From positions 183,322-247,321 of the forward strand of contig CAJTYR010000002.1 in assembly GCA_910584295.1 (NCBI GenBank): a stretch of 64,000 nucleotides of DNA, given 5' to 3'. This stretch comes from an uncultured Christensenella sp. GTDB taxonomy: Bacteria; Bacillota; Clostridia; Christensenellales; UBA1242. How positions within the stretch are numbered: position 1 is the stretch's first letter; each line of letters opens with the position of its first letter. Shown here in pieces: positions 50,576 to 60,197 of the stretch. Made by a program: the position numbers and the translations under genes. The notes beneath the pieces were generated by a model. The model was not told the DNA's origin and did not search any database. It saw only the letters and a program-made list of their open reading frames with translations.

Positions 50576-51683
50576 ATGATTTTGGATGTCCAAAAAGAAA
50601 AATTGACAAAATTGAATGAAGAATTTGCTTTCATCAAGGAGTGTCTTTGACCCAGATACGCAAAACAAGAGGCTGGAAGAATTAAAGGCCGAGCAACTTT
50701 CTGATGGTTTTTTCAATGATGCGAAAAGAGTGTCAAAAGTTGGCAGGGAAGCAAAGCTTTGCGAATATAAACTTGAAGAAATCAAGAGCCTTCAAGAGAA
50801 AATTGAAAATTGTCAGGCAAGCATTGAACTTTTGGAAGAGTTGGACGATGATGGGCTTTTTCAAGAGCTTGTTTCCACGCTTGTTGTGCTTGAGGCTGAA
50901 ATTGAAAATGCAAAATTGGAGACCTTGCTTTCTGGAAAGTATGACAACTATAATGCCATCTTGACACTTCATGCTGGTGCTGGCGGAACAGAAGCGCAAG
51001 ATTGGACTGACATGCTTTTTCGTATGTATAGCATGTATGCAGAAAAAAACAAATTCAAAATCAAAGTGCTTGATGTTTTGGATGGGGAAGATGCAGGAAT
51101 TAAATCAATTTCTTTTCTTGTTTCTGGCGAGTATGCTTATGGTTATTTAAAAGCAGAGAAAGGGGTGCATAGACTTGTGAGAATTTCACCTTTTGATTCC
51201 AATGCACGAAGGCACACAAGTTTTGCATCTTTGGAAGTTATGCCAGAAATCGAAGATGCTCCTGACATTGTCATCCGTCCAGAGGATTTGAAAGTGGACA
51301 CTTTCAGAAGTTCAGGTGCAGGCGGACAGCATGTCAACAAAACGGAATCGGCTATCAGAATCACGCACATTCCTTCTGGAATTATTGTTGCGTGTCAGAC
51401 AGAGCGTTCGCAAGTGCAAAACAGGGAGACTGCGATGAAGATGCTCTATTCAAAGTTGGTTGAAAAGCAAGAGCTTGAAGAAATGGAAAAACTTGCTTCA
51501 ATTCGTGGGGACGTCAAAAAAATTGAGTGGGGCAGTCAGATTCGCTCTTATGTTTTCTGTCCTTACACCATGGTTAAGGATCACAGAACAAATTTTGAAA
51601 CAAGTGATGTGCAAGCAGTTATGAATGGCGATATTCAAGGTTTTATCAATGAATATCTTAAAAGGACAAGTGTGAGAGGCTGA
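50576..51683 (+). CDS. prfB: Peptide chain release factor 2, programmed +1 frameshift
   Basis: RF2 ends translation at UGA and UAA. The first 24 codons (50576-50647) end CTT followed by in-frame TGA (50648-50650); shifting +1 gives GAC CCA GAT and the 345-codon main frame to 51683, total about 369 residues. The main frame holds the SPF tripeptide (RISPFDSN) and GGQ loop (RSSGAGGQHVNKTESA). Ribosome binding site GAGGTG before the ATG. Translation is coupled to tsaD through TGATG. Confidence 0.96.
50636..50651 (+). promoter_or_regulatory. prfB frameshift site
   Basis: AAGGAGTGTCTTTGAC: an internal Shine-Dalgarno-like AAGGAG 3 bases before the CTT slip codon and UGA-C stop, the standard RF2 autoregulatory signal. 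Low RF2 slows termination and favours the shift. Confidence 0.95.
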
Positions 51684-52741
51684 TGAATTATTTGGAGGAA
51701 GCAAAAATCAAATATGAAGCCTTGAAAAATAAGGCTGTTGTCAATATTTTGGCAATTGAGTCCTCTTGTGATGAGACTGCAATTGCAATTGTCAGAAATG
51801 GAAGGGAGGTGCTTTCAAACATCGTCTCTTCTCAAATTGACATTCACAAACTTTATGGTGGTGTTGTGCCAGAAATTGCTTCAAGAAATCACATCAAAAA
51901 CATCTCTGGCGTTTTGGATGAGGCTCTGAAAAGTGCTGGAATGACATTTTCTGACATTGACGCCATTGCTGTGACATATGGTGCTGGTCTTATGGGGGCA
52001 CTTCTTGTTGGTGTCAATTTTGCAAAGACACTTGCTTATGCGTTGAGATTGCCACTTATTGCTGTCAGTCATGTTCATGGGCATATCGGAGCAAACTACA
52101 TATCTTATGCTGAACTTGAGCCTCCATTCTTGTGTCTTATGGTCAGTGGTGGGCATACTGCAATCATTGATGTGAAGAACTATTGTGATTTTGAACTTAT
52201 TGGATCAACTGTAGATGATTCCGTTGGAGAGTGTTTTGACAAGGTTGCGAGAGTTTTGGGTTTGCCATATCCTGGCGGACCTGCAATTGACAAACTTTCA
52301 AAACTTGGAAAAAATGTTGTCAAATTCAACTATAAAGCACCCCTTGCTGGCACTTTCAACTTTTCTTTTAGTGGACTTAAAACAGCTGTTGTCAATTATG
52401 TTCACAACAAAGAGCAAAAAGGTGAAGAATATTCAAAAGAGGACATAGCTTGCACATTTCAAGAGCTTGTGACTGACGAACTTTGCGAAAAAGCTGTCAG
52501 AGCTTGCAAAACTTTGGGACACAAAAAATTGGTTATCGCAGGTGGTGTTGGGGCAAATTTGCGTTTACGAGAAAAAATCTTAAGTGCTTGTGAAAAAAAT
52601 GAAATTCATGCATTTATGCCTGTTTTAAAGTTTTGTACCGACAACGCAGCTATGATTGGCTCAATTGCGTATTACTATATCAAGGAAAACATTGGACTGG
52701 CTGACTTGACGCTTACTGCCAAGCCAACTGTTGGAATTTAG
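51683..52741 (+). CDS. tsaD: tRNA N6-adenosine threonylcarbamoyltransferase
   Basis: Transfers threonylcarbamoyl to A37 of ANN-decoding tRNAs (with TsaB, TsaE and TsaC). 352 residues. ESSCDETAIAIV opening, the metal-binding HVHGHIGANY histidines, MVSGGHTAII and the C-terminal ASKH-fold GGVGANLRLRE. Shares its first ATG with the prfB stop (TGATG). Confidence 0.97.
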   Translation: MNYLEEAKIKYEALKNKAVVNILAIESSCDETAIAIVRNGREVLSNIVSSQIDIHKLYGGVVPEIASRNHIKNISGVLDEALKSAGMTFSDIDAIAVTYGAGLMGALLVGVNFAKTLAYALRLPLIAVSHVHGHIGANYISYAELEPPFLCLMVSGGHTAIIDVKNYCDFELIGSTVDDSVGECFDKVARVLGLPYPGGPAIDKLSKLGKNVVKFNYKAPLAGTFNFSFSGLKTAVVNYVHNKEQKGEEYSKEDIACTFQELVTDELCEKAVRACKTLGHKKLVIAGGVGANLRLREKILSACEKNEIHAFMPVLKFCTDNAAMIGSIAYYYIKENIGLADLTLTAKPTVGI

Positions 52742-52750
52742 GAGGAAAAT

Positions 52751-53524
52751 GTGAAAGAAAAAATGAAAGCTTTTTTCAAGCAGATTAAATGGTGGGAATA
52801 CACTTTTATGTCTGTGTTTATTGTTGCCATTGTTGTCAGCGGAATTGTTTTTAAATCGGCTGCATTGACGATTTTCTGCTCTTTGTTTGGAATAGTTGGA
52901 GTTTTCTTCATTGCAAAAGGTATGCTTATTGGTCAGATGATTTCGATTGTCTATGGCACTCTTTATGCAACAATGAGTTATTTCAATCATCTTTATGGAG
53001 AAATGATTGTGACACTGGCTGTCACCATTCCTCTTTACATTGCAACAATCATTTCTTGTATGAGAAATTCTTCAAAGAAAGACAAGGTTGTCAAAGTTAA
53101 CAAAAGTCTTTCTGTGCTAGAGTGGTGTTTATTCTTTGTTGTCTCTGTCGGTGTGGGCGTTGGAATGTATTTCATGCTTCGGGCTTTCAAGACTGCAAAT
53201 CTTTTGATAAGCACTTTCTCTGTTGTTGCGTTGTGCATGGCAGGCTATTTGGTGGTGCGTAGATGCGAATATAATTTTATTTTCTACATTTTGAGCAATA
53301 TTATTGGCATTTGCCTTTGGATGTTTACCATCATCAAAGAAAGCAATATAACATACATACCAACAATCATTTTGTTCTGTGTGCTTTTGTTCTTGAATAT
53401 TTTTGGAATGATTACCTGGATCAAAATCAAGCACATTCAAAATCTTCGTAAGAAGGTTGTCAAGAAGAGAGCGCAGAAGCGTCTTGTTATGGACACAGAC
53501 TATATGAAGGAGCAAGGGAAATGA
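52751..53524 (+). CDS. pnuC: PnuC-family nicotinamide riboside transporter
   Basis: 257 residues, about seven membrane helices. C-terminal NIIGICLWMFTI and the LNIFGMITW motif match the PnuC substrate-binding helices (N..G..LW, N.FG...W). Imports nicotinamide riboside (or a related vitamin) by facilitated diffusion. GTG start after GGAGGAAAAT. Part of the prfB-tsaD operon, and overlaps the following U32 gene by 4 bases. Substrate might be thiamine or riboflavin, as in PnuT or PnuX. Confidence 0.8.
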   Translation: MKEKMKAFFKQIKWWEYTFMSVFIVAIVVSGIVFKSAALTIFCSLFGIVGVFFIAKGMLIGQMISIVYGTLYATMSYFNHLYGEMIVTLAVTIPLYIATIISCMRNSSKKDKVVKVNKSLSVLEWCLFFVVSVGVGVGMYFMLRAFKTANLLISTFSVVALCMAGYLVVRRCEYNFIFYILSNIIGICLWMFTIIKESNITYIPTIILFCVLLFLNIFGMITWIKIKHIQNLRKKVVKKRAQKRLVMDTDYMKEQGK

Positions 53525-54711
53525 TGGAACTTTTGGCACCTGCTGGAAACTTTGAAAAATTTTTGACTGCATTGCATTTTGGGGCAGATGCAGTCTATCT
53601 TGCTGGAGGAAGATTTGGTCTTCGTGCTTTTGCTGGCAATTTTTCTTCTGAAGAGATGACAAAAGCTGTGCAGATTGCACATGAAAAAAATAAAAAGGTC
53701 TATGTTACGCTTAATATTATTGCAAAGGACAAAGATTTTGAAGGGCTTGAAGATTATCTTAAGTTTTTGCAAGAAATTGATGTTGATGCAGTGATTGTTG
53801 CAGACATCGGACTTTTGGCATACATCAGAGAGCATGCTCCAAAAATGAATGTGCATGTAAGCACTCAAGCAAATATCATCAATTCCTATTCTGCAAAACT
53901 TATGGCGGATATGGGAGCGAAGCGATTGATTTTGGCAAGAGAACTTTCTCTGGAAGAAATTAAACACATTCGAGAGAGTGTTCCAGCGGAAGTTGAGATT
54001 GAGGTTTTTGTTCATGGGGCGATGTGCATGGCTTATTCTGGAAGATGTCTACTTTCAAACTATTTGACTGGAAGAGATTCAAACCATGGTGAATGTGTGC
54101 AAGCATGCAGATGGAAATATATGGTCAGAGAAGTGAGCAGAGCAGACGAGTTTGAGGTTCAAGAAGATGAGCATGGCTCTTACATTTTTAATTCAAAAGA
54201 CCTCAACATGCTTTCTCATCTTCAAGAGTTGAAAGAAATTGGAGTTGACAGCATAAAAATAGAAGGGAGAATGAAATCTCCTTATTATGTGGCGACTGTT
54301 GTCAATGCATATCGAAAAGCACTTAATATGTTGCCAGCGAAACCAACGAAAGAGTTGGAAGCGGAACTTGAAAAAGCAAGTCATAGAAGATATACGACTG
54401 GATTTTATTATGGTGATGAACAGAAGCAATTCACTGAAGATTCTATGCCAGTGCAAGAGAGTGAATTTGTTGCTGTTGTGACAAAAGATGCTTCTGCTGG
54501 GAAAGTGGAACTTGAGATGAGAAACAAATTTTCTGTTGGGGATACGCTTGAAATTTTGAGCGCTAATGATGAGGTGTTCAACAAAACTCTTGTTGTAAAA
54601 TCAATTCAAAATCTTTCGGGGGAAAGTTTGCAATGCAGCAAAGTTGTGCAAGAGAAAGTGGTGATTCCTTGTGAGTTTAAACTTCTTGCTGGAGATATTT
54701 TGCGAAGATAA
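53521..54711 (+). CDS. U32 peptidase-family protein (TrhP-like tRNA hydroxylation)
   Basis: 396 residues. LLAPAGNFEKFLTALHFGADAVYLAG and CMAYSGRCLLSNYL ... GECVQACRW carry the U32 signature and its four cysteines. The size is that of TrhP/YegQ, which makes 5-hydroxyuridine at tRNA position 34. Overlaps pnuC by ATGA, so it belongs to the prfB-tsaD-pnuC operon. Complements the longer U32 gene at 35971. Confidence 0.87.
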   Translation: MMELLAPAGNFEKFLTALHFGADAVYLAGGRFGLRAFAGNFSSEEMTKAVQIAHEKNKKVYVTLNIIAKDKDFEGLEDYLKFLQEIDVDAVIVADIGLLAYIREHAPKMNVHVSTQANIINSYSAKLMADMGAKRLILARELSLEEIKHIRESVPAEVEIEVFVHGAMCMAYSGRCLLSNYLTGRDSNHGECVQACRWKYMVREVSRADEFEVQEDEHGSYIFNSKDLNMLSHLQELKEIGVDSIKIEGRMKSPYYVATVVNAYRKALNMLPAKPTKELEAELEKASHRRYTTGFYYGDEQKQFTEDSMPVQESEFVAVVTKDASAGKVELEMRNKFSVGDTLEILSANDEVFNKTLVVKSIQNLSGESLQCSKVVQEKVVIPCEFKLLAGDILRR

Positions 54712-54737
54712 TTTATTTAAAACTTTTTAAGTTTTAT

Positions 54738-54767
54738 TTGACTTGATGTGATTTTTGGTGATATTAT
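54738..54767 (+). promoter_or_regulatory. Promoter of the 167-residue membrane protein
   Basis: TTGACT (54738-54743), 18-base spacer, TATTAT (54762-54767) with TG extension. Confidence 0.6.
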
Positions 54768-54782
54768 ATTTTTGAGGTCGAA

Positions 54783-55286
54783 ATGGCAGTTATTAACATA
54801 AACAACATTGAAAATGTCGAAGGAAAATATCATTTGGTTTTTCTTGAAGGTAAAAATATTGTGGATCAAGCAAAAAATGATTTGCGATTTGCATTTTTTT
54901 CTTTGCTTGCCTTTTGTGCTGTTGTTTTCCTTTTTGTGGTTGTTTCTGGCTTTAATATGTATTATGTTGGATTTTTGGTGATTTTTTTGGTCTTTTTCTT
55001 TGCAATGCTTATTTATCTTCTTATTGTCAAACACAAAGGGAAAAAGATGTGCATCTATGCAGTGCAAAATTCAAGGACGAGTGACATCGTTGCAAAGCAA
55101 GTTGACAGGCGTAAAGCAAGCCGTGCGATTGTTAAATCAATGTCAAGCACACTTGATAAGTATGATGCAAAAAATAAATATCCTGGGTTTTATCGCAAGT
55201 TTAAGAGAAGCAGAAAACATGCTCACCTTGTTGGAGTGATTAACGAATTTGAAAAAGAAGAATTAAAAAAGAAAAAGCGTTCATAG
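54783..55286 (+). CDS. Two-helix membrane protein with basic C-terminus
   Basis: 167 residues with two adjacent membrane helices (about 36-58 and 62-82), a 35-residue N-terminal part and a very basic cytoplasmic tail (KKYPGFYRKFKRSRKH, KKKKRS). No family recognised. Good promoter and GAGG site before ATG. Confidence 0.6.
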   Translation: MAVININNIENVEGKYHLVFLEGKNIVDQAKNDLRFAFFSLLAFCAVVFLFVVVSGFNMYYVGFLVIFLVFFFAMLIYLLIVKHKGKKMCIYAVQNSRTSDIVAKQVDRRKASRAIVKSMSSTLDKYDAKNKYPGFYRKFKRSRKHAHLVGVINEFEKEELKKKKRS

Positions 55287-55297
55287 CGCTTTTTTTA
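55272..55297 (+). terminator. Terminator after the two-helix protein
   Basis: AAAGCG/CGCTTT hairpin with a T run. Confidence 0.75.
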
Positions 55298-55346
55298 TTT
55301 TTTATGATTTCAGTGAAAGAAGTCTTGTGCAAGTGCTGGAAAATAC

Positions 55347-55375
55347 TTGTATTTTTGTGACTTTTTTGCTATGAT
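55347..55375 (+). promoter_or_regulatory. Promoter of alaS
   Basis: TTGTAT (55347-55352), 17-base spacer, TGC-TATGAT (-10 at 55370-55375). The leader is too short for a T-box. Confidence 0.6.
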
Positions 55376-55405
55376 TATATGTATATTTAGGAGATTATTT
55401 TTGTT

Positions 55406-57226
55406 ATGAAAATTACTAGTAAACAATTAAGAAAAACTTGGCTTGATTTCTATAAAGAGCGTGGACATGTTGACATTGGAGGTGTCTCTCTTATTGGGGA
55501 TGGCTCAACTGGGGTTATGTTTAATGTTGCTGGAATGCAGCCACTTATGCCATATCTTCTTGGACAAAAACATCCAATGGGAACAAGACTTTGCAATGTG
55601 CAAGGATGTGTGAGAACAATTGACATTGACTCCGTTGGGGATCCAACGCATTTCACTTTTTTTGAAATGATGGGAAATTGGAGTTTGGGAGATTATTTCA
55701 AAAAAGAAAAAACTGCTTGGACTTTTGAACTTTTGACAGAAAAACTTGGTTTTGACAAAAACGAAATCTGTGCAACTGTTTTTGAAGGAAATTCATCTGC
55801 TCCAAGAGATGAAGAGACAGCACAACTTTTGATTTCTTTGGGGATTGCACCAAATCACATTGAGTATCTTGACAAAAGCAACAACTGGTGGGAGCTTGAA
55901 GGGACTGTTGGAACTCCTTGTGGACCGGATAACGAATGGTTTTATCCAAGACATGACAAGCCATGTGGACCAAATTGTGGACCATCTTGCGAGTGTGGAA
56001 GATATGTTGAAATTGGAAACGATGTTTACATGCAATATGAGAAAACTGCAAATGGATATATTCCTCTTAAAAACAAAAACGTTGACACTGGGTTTGGTTT
56101 TGAAAGACTTTTGATGTTTTTGAATGGTTTCGTTGATGGATATGAAACTGATATTTTTGCGGATGTGATCGCTCTTATGGAAAAAACATTGGATGCAAAA
56201 TATGGTGAAGATGAAAAAATCACAAAGGCAATGAGAATTGTTGCTGACCATATTCGCACATCAGTTATGCTTATTGGAGACGTCAATGGAATTTTGCCTT
56301 CAAATGTGGGTGCAGGATATATTTTGCGAAGACTTATTCGTCGTGCTGTCAGATATGCAAGAGATATTGGGCTTTCCATCGAGACAATTCTTGAAGTTGC
56401 AAAGATTTATATTGAAAAGGTATACAATGAGGCTTATCCTCTTCTTGTGGAAAAGAAAGATTACATTTTGAAAGAACTTGCCATTGAAATGGAAAAGTTT
56501 AATAAAGCTCTTGAAGAAGGACGAAAAGAGTTTGAAAAAACAATCTTGGGAATTGAGAAACATAAACAATTTGCTGCAACAAAAGGCGAAGTGGTTGAAA
56601 ATGTGATTTCAGGCAAGGCTGTGTTTAGACTTTTTGACACCTTTGGTTTTCCTCTTGAAATCACCAAAGAACTTGCATCAGAGCGTGGTTATGAAGTGGA
56701 TGAAGAGGGCTTTAAAAAGGCGTTTGAAGAACATCAAGAAAAGAGCCGTTCCGCTGCTGTTGGAGCATTTAAGGGTGGTCTTGCAGATGATAGTTATGAA
56801 ACTGCAAAGCTTCATACTGCAACTCACCTTATTTTGGCTGGACTTAAAAAGATGTTTGGTGAACAGGTTGTGCAAAAGGGATCAAACATCACGCCGGAGA
56901 GACTTCGTTTTGACTTTAATCTTGATCACAAAATGAGCCCTGAAGAAATCAAAATATTGGAAGATTTTGTCAATGACGCAGTCAAGCGAGAACTTCCAGT
57001 AACTTTTGAAGAATTGTCTTTGGAGGATGCAAAAAAGAGCGGAGCACATGGTGTTTTTGATTCAAAATATGGCGAGAAAGTTAAAGTTTATGTCATTGGT
57101 GATGTGGACAGACAAATTTGTGGTGGACCTCATGCAAAAAATACAAAAGATTTGCATCATGTCAAGATTGTCAAGGAAGAGAGTTCGTCAAGCGGAATCA
57201 GAAGAATTAAAGCAATTTTGGATTAA
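55406..57226 (+). CDS. alaS: Alanyl-tRNA synthetase, short form lacking C-Ala domain
   Basis: Charges tRNA-Ala. 606 residues instead of about 870. The aminoacylation domain (FFEMMGNWSLGDYFK, GFGFERLLMF), tRNA-recognition helices and editing domain are present, with the editing metal site HTATH (H470, H474) and CGGPH (C572, H576). The protein stops right after IRRIKAILD, the end of the editing domain. The next gene's promoter begins 16 bases after the stop, so this is a natural short form, not a frameshift. Similar short AlaS occurs in Patescibacteria. GGAG site 12 bases from the ATG. Confidence 0.92.
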   Translation: MKITSKQLRKTWLDFYKERGHVDIGGVSLIGDGSTGVMFNVAGMQPLMPYLLGQKHPMGTRLCNVQGCVRTIDIDSVGDPTHFTFFEMMGNWSLGDYFKKEKTAWTFELLTEKLGFDKNEICATVFEGNSSAPRDEETAQLLISLGIAPNHIEYLDKSNNWWELEGTVGTPCGPDNEWFYPRHDKPCGPNCGPSCECGRYVEIGNDVYMQYEKTANGYIPLKNKNVDTGFGFERLLMFLNGFVDGYETDIFADVIALMEKTLDAKYGEDEKITKAMRIVADHIRTSVMLIGDVNGILPSNVGAGYILRRLIRRAVRYARDIGLSIETILEVAKIYIEKVYNEAYPLLVEKKDYILKELAIEMEKFNKALEEGRKEFEKTILGIEKHKQFAATKGEVVENVISGKAVFRLFDTFGFPLEITKELASERGYEVDEEGFKKAFEEHQEKSRSAAVGAFKGGLADDSYETAKLHTATHLILAGLKKMFGEQVVQKGSNITPERLRFDFNLDHKMSPEEIKILEDFVNDAVKRELPVTFEELSLEDAKKSGAHGVFDSKYGEKVKVYVIGDVDRQICGGPHAKNTKDLHHVKIVKEESSSSGIRRIKAILD

Positions 57227-57242
57227 GTATTTTATATACACA

Positions 57243-57271
57243 TTGACAAAATGCGATTTTTATGCTAAAAT
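57243..57271 (+). promoter_or_regulatory. Promoter of the DUF4097-like gene
   Basis: TTGACA (57243-57248), 17-base spacer, TGC-TAAAAT (-10 at 57266-57271). Confidence 0.75.
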
Positions 57272-57300
57272 AATTGTATTAAATGTAAAAGGAGAGTATT

Positions 57301-58806
57301 ATGGCACAAAGTTCAATCAGAAAAGGGTTCTTTTTCTATTTCGGCTTGCTTATTTTGCTTTTGGTTTCTGCTTTCTTGATTTGTCTTGTCATTATGATGT
57401 TCAATCCTGGCAAAACTGTGCTTTGGATGAAGTATTTTTCTGGCAAACAAGAGTTTTCAGTTAAACAAACAACCGCAGAAACGAAAGATGGTCCTCGCAT
57501 GACAGTGGATTACTCCACAATCAATGAAATCGTGGTGAATTGCAATTATGCAAAAGTTACTGTGCAAAGAAATAGGGAATTTGCAGATGATTATGTGGTT
57601 ATCAGAAATTATGCAAAAGGTTTTTCAAGTGCAAAAAAATACTCTGCTTTCAGTCATAAAGTTTCTTTGCAAGGCACAAAGCTTGTTATTGACATAAATG
57701 AACCAACAGGTTTTTTGTATTTCTCAAGAGATGTTGAAGTGATCATTAACGATTGCGTTTTGGAAGATAAAAACAAAATCAATCTTGAAAATATTGCTTT
57801 GACTGTAAACTCAAAAGGAAAGGGTGATATCTATCTTGGTGGAACAACAAATGATAAAGAAAAGTCTTTTGGGCTTCGTTCTTTGGATGTAAAAACCGAC
57901 AAGGGAACAATTACACTTGGAAGAATGTTTAATACATCTGCTGTTACTGGCGCAATTGGAACAAATGAGGATGACTTTGGAATTCGTCTTTATTCAAAGA
58001 GAGGTTCTATTAAAGCTGTCACAAATGTTGGAATTCAAAATTCAAATCAAAATGTTGCAATTGGGACAGACAAAGGGAAAATCAATCTTGACATTGTCAA
58101 CGTTGGTGGAAGAAATTTGCAAATTAGATGCAAAAGAGGAACTGTTGCAATTGGACAAATTCAAGCGGGCAATGTTGAAGTTAATGATTGCATAAATGGA
58201 AACTATAAGTTTGACAATGTTGCAAGTGATGTAACTTTTAATGGTGCTGCAGACACAATCATATCTCCAATCATCAACATCAAGGATATTGCAGGAGAAT
58301 TTAGGTTGCAAACTAACGGAAAGAAAGATGCTCCAATTGTGACAATCAAAAATGCACAAAAGAAAGTTGCAGTTACATCTTCAAAAGGAAGTGTGACAGT
58401 TTCAAATGCCAAAGGTGAGGTTGAGCTTTTGAGTAACTTGAGTATGGCTTCAAAAGTTACTGTTGATAAAAACAATACAAGCAACATTCGTATTCAAAGT
58501 GAAAAAGGAAAGGTTCGTTTGAAATTTTTGGGCGCAGTTTCAGCTGATGCAAGAATCATCACAAACACTTCTCCAATCAAAGTTGAATTCACAAAGGATG
58601 CAAGTTTCAATGCAAATTGCTTCAAGAAAGATGCGACAACTCCAATGAAGGCTTCATATGTCAATGTAAACATGGGAAATAGCGGAATTAAATATGAGTA
58701 CGACAAAGAACATGGGGTTTTGACATTCAACGGAACAACCAGCAGAGGAAAGGTTACAATCAATACAAATGATGAAGTTGATTTCAATCTTGTAAGTGTG
58801 TCTTAA
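57301..58806 (+). CDS. Membrane-anchored DUF4097-like beta-helix protein
   Basis: 501 residues: one N-terminal membrane helix (about residues 10-35), then an extracytoplasmic region of repeating short beta strands (KGDIYLGG, KGTITLGR, RGSIKAV, KGKINLD, RGTVAIG, KGSVTVS, KGKVRLK), about one per 20-25 residues, as in DUF4097/adhesin-like beta-helices. ATG after AAAGGAG. Cell-envelope role inferred; ligand unknown. Confidence 0.75.
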   Translation: MAQSSIRKGFFFYFGLLILLLVSAFLICLVIMMFNPGKTVLWMKYFSGKQEFSVKQTTAETKDGPRMTVDYSTINEIVVNCNYAKVTVQRNREFADDYVVIRNYAKGFSSAKKYSAFSHKVSLQGTKLVIDINEPTGFLYFSRDVEVIINDCVLEDKNKINLENIALTVNSKGKGDIYLGGTTNDKEKSFGLRSLDVKTDKGTITLGRMFNTSAVTGAIGTNEDDFGIRLYSKRGSIKAVTNVGIQNSNQNVAIGTDKGKINLDIVNVGGRNLQIRCKRGTVAIGQIQAGNVEVNDCINGNYKFDNVASDVTFNGAADTIISPIINIKDIAGEFRLQTNGKKDAPIVTIKNAQKKVAVTSSKGSVTVSNAKGEVELLSNLSMASKVTVDKNNTSNIRIQSEKGKVRLKFLGAVSADARIITNTSPIKVEFTKDASFNANCFKKDATTPMKASYVNVNMGNSGIKYEYDKEHGVLTFNGTTSRGKVTINTNDEVDFNLVSVS

Positions 58807-58812
58807 ATAAAA

Positions 58813-58843
58813 AACAAAGGGAGGCGATGCCTTCCTTTTTTAT
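58813..58843 (+). terminator. Terminator after the DUF4097-like gene
   Basis: AAAGGGAGGC/GCCTTCCTTT stem with a T run. Confidence 0.8.
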
Positions 58844-58856
58844 TGTCAAATTCTCT

Positions 58857-58884
58857 TTGAAGAAAGAGTGAAATATTGTATAAT
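58857..58884 (+). promoter_or_regulatory. Promoter of rmuC
   Basis: TTGAAG (58857-58862), 16-base spacer, TATAAT (58879-58884). Confidence 0.6.
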
Positions 58885-58904
58885 TTATTTTGGGAGATAT
58901 ACAT

Positions 58905-60191
58905 ATGATTGCAGTTTATATTTTGCTTTCAGTAAGCATAATCGCAAGTGTTGCAGGAATTTTTGTAAGTTTGAAAACAAAAAGCAGCAGCAAAATTGAT
59001 GAGAAAGATAAGAATGAAATTGTTGAGAGTTTTAATCGCAACATTTCTTTATTAAGTCAATCACTTTCTGAGGTTCAAAAATTGGGAAATTCTGCCACAG
59101 TGGATGCTGTTGACAGATTTAAGACGGATTTATCAGAGCGTCAAGAATCCCTTGAAAAAAGAGTTATGCAGCTTATTAAACAGCTTGATGAGCGTATGCA
59201 AAGCATCAGCAGATTGCAAGAAGAGAAGCTTGAAGCAATTCGTATTTCAAATGAAAGAAACATGAAATCACTTCAAGAAGACAACAATCGACAACTTGAT
59301 AAAATGCGAGAAACTGTGGACGAGAAATTGTCAAAGACAATCAATGAGCGATTTGAGCAAAGTTTTGATGTTTTGAAAAAACAACTTGAAAGCGTGTATA
59401 AATCACTTGGAGAAATGCAGTCAATCGCAACAGATGTTGGAAGTCTGACAAAAATGCTTTCAAATGTCAAAACGACAGGTATTTTTGGAGAAATTCAACT
59501 GGGAGCCATTTTTGACCAGATACTCACAAAAGATCAGTATGAAACCAATTTTGTCACAGGTGATGGAAGAGAGCCTGTGGAATATGCGGTTAAACTTCCT
59601 GGACAAGCTGATGGAGATTTTGTCTATATGCCAGTGGATTCAAAATTTCCTTATACAATTTACAGCGAATTGCAAAATGCTTATGAAGCAAATGATTTTG
59701 ATTCTGTTAAGCAGAAAAAAGATCAACTTAAAAGCACCATAAGATCCATGGCAAAAGATATCAGTGCAAAATATATTTATCCGCCAAAGACAACCAATTT
59801 TGCAGTTATGTTTTTGCCTGTTGAGGGGCTTTATGCAGAGGTCGCAAAGCAAGGACTTATAGAAGAGTTGCAACAAAAATACAACATCACAATTGCTGGA
59901 CCAACAACAATGAGTGCCCTTTTAAACAGTCTTCAAATGGGCTTTAGGACGCTTGCAATTCAGAAGAAGTCAGGTGAGGTTTGGAGGATTCTTGGGGCTG
60001 TTAGGACGGAATTTGATAAGTTTAACAACATTGTTGACAAAATTCAAAAGCAATTTGACACCACAAGCAAAGATTTTGATGCTTTGGTAGGCACAAGAAG
60101 CAGAATGATTGCAAGCAAACTTAAATCAATTGAAAAACTTGATGTAAAAGAAAGTCAAGAACTTTTGGGAACTGGCGATTTGGAGGAATAG
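58905..60191 (+). CDS. rmuC: DNA recombination protein RmuC
   Basis: About 428 residues: an N-terminal membrane helix, a coiled coil (about 30-165), and the RmuC nuclease-like domain (TGIFGEIQLGAIFDQIL, VYMPVDSKFPYTIY, NFAVMFLPVEGLYAE, IAGPTTMSALLNSLQMGF). RmuC limits inversions and rearrangement of short inverted repeats, and a related role against foreign DNA has been proposed. Start ATG at 58905 after GGGAG. Confidence 0.92.
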   Translation: MIAVYILLSVSIIASVAGIFVSLKTKSSSKIDEKDKNEIVESFNRNISLLSQSLSEVQKLGNSATVDAVDRFKTDLSERQESLEKRVMQLIKQLDERMQSISRLQEEKLEAIRISNERNMKSLQEDNNRQLDKMRETVDEKLSKTINERFEQSFDVLKKQLESVYKSLGEMQSIATDVGSLTKMLSNVKTTGIFGEIQLGAIFDQILTKDQYETNFVTGDGREPVEYAVKLPGQADGDFVYMPVDSKFPYTIYSELQNAYEANDFDSVKQKKDQLKSTIRSMAKDISAKYIYPPKTTNFAVMFLPVEGLYAEVAKQGLIEELQQKYNITIAGPTTMSALLNSLQMGFRTLAIQKKSGEVWRILGAVRTEFDKFNNIVDKIQKQFDTTSKDFDALVGTRSRMIASKLKSIEKLDVKESQELLGTGDLEE

Positions 60192-60197
60192 GAATTT

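Noticed and set aside
50616..51683. prfB starting at an internal codon, or a frameshift pseudogene
   Set aside because: A canonical CTT-TGA-C recoding site with upstream Shine-Dalgarno-like sequence joins the two frames.
55406..57226. alaS as a truncated pseudogene
   Set aside because: Stop follows the natural end of the editing domain, no C-Ala sequence follows, and the next promoter starts within 16 bases.
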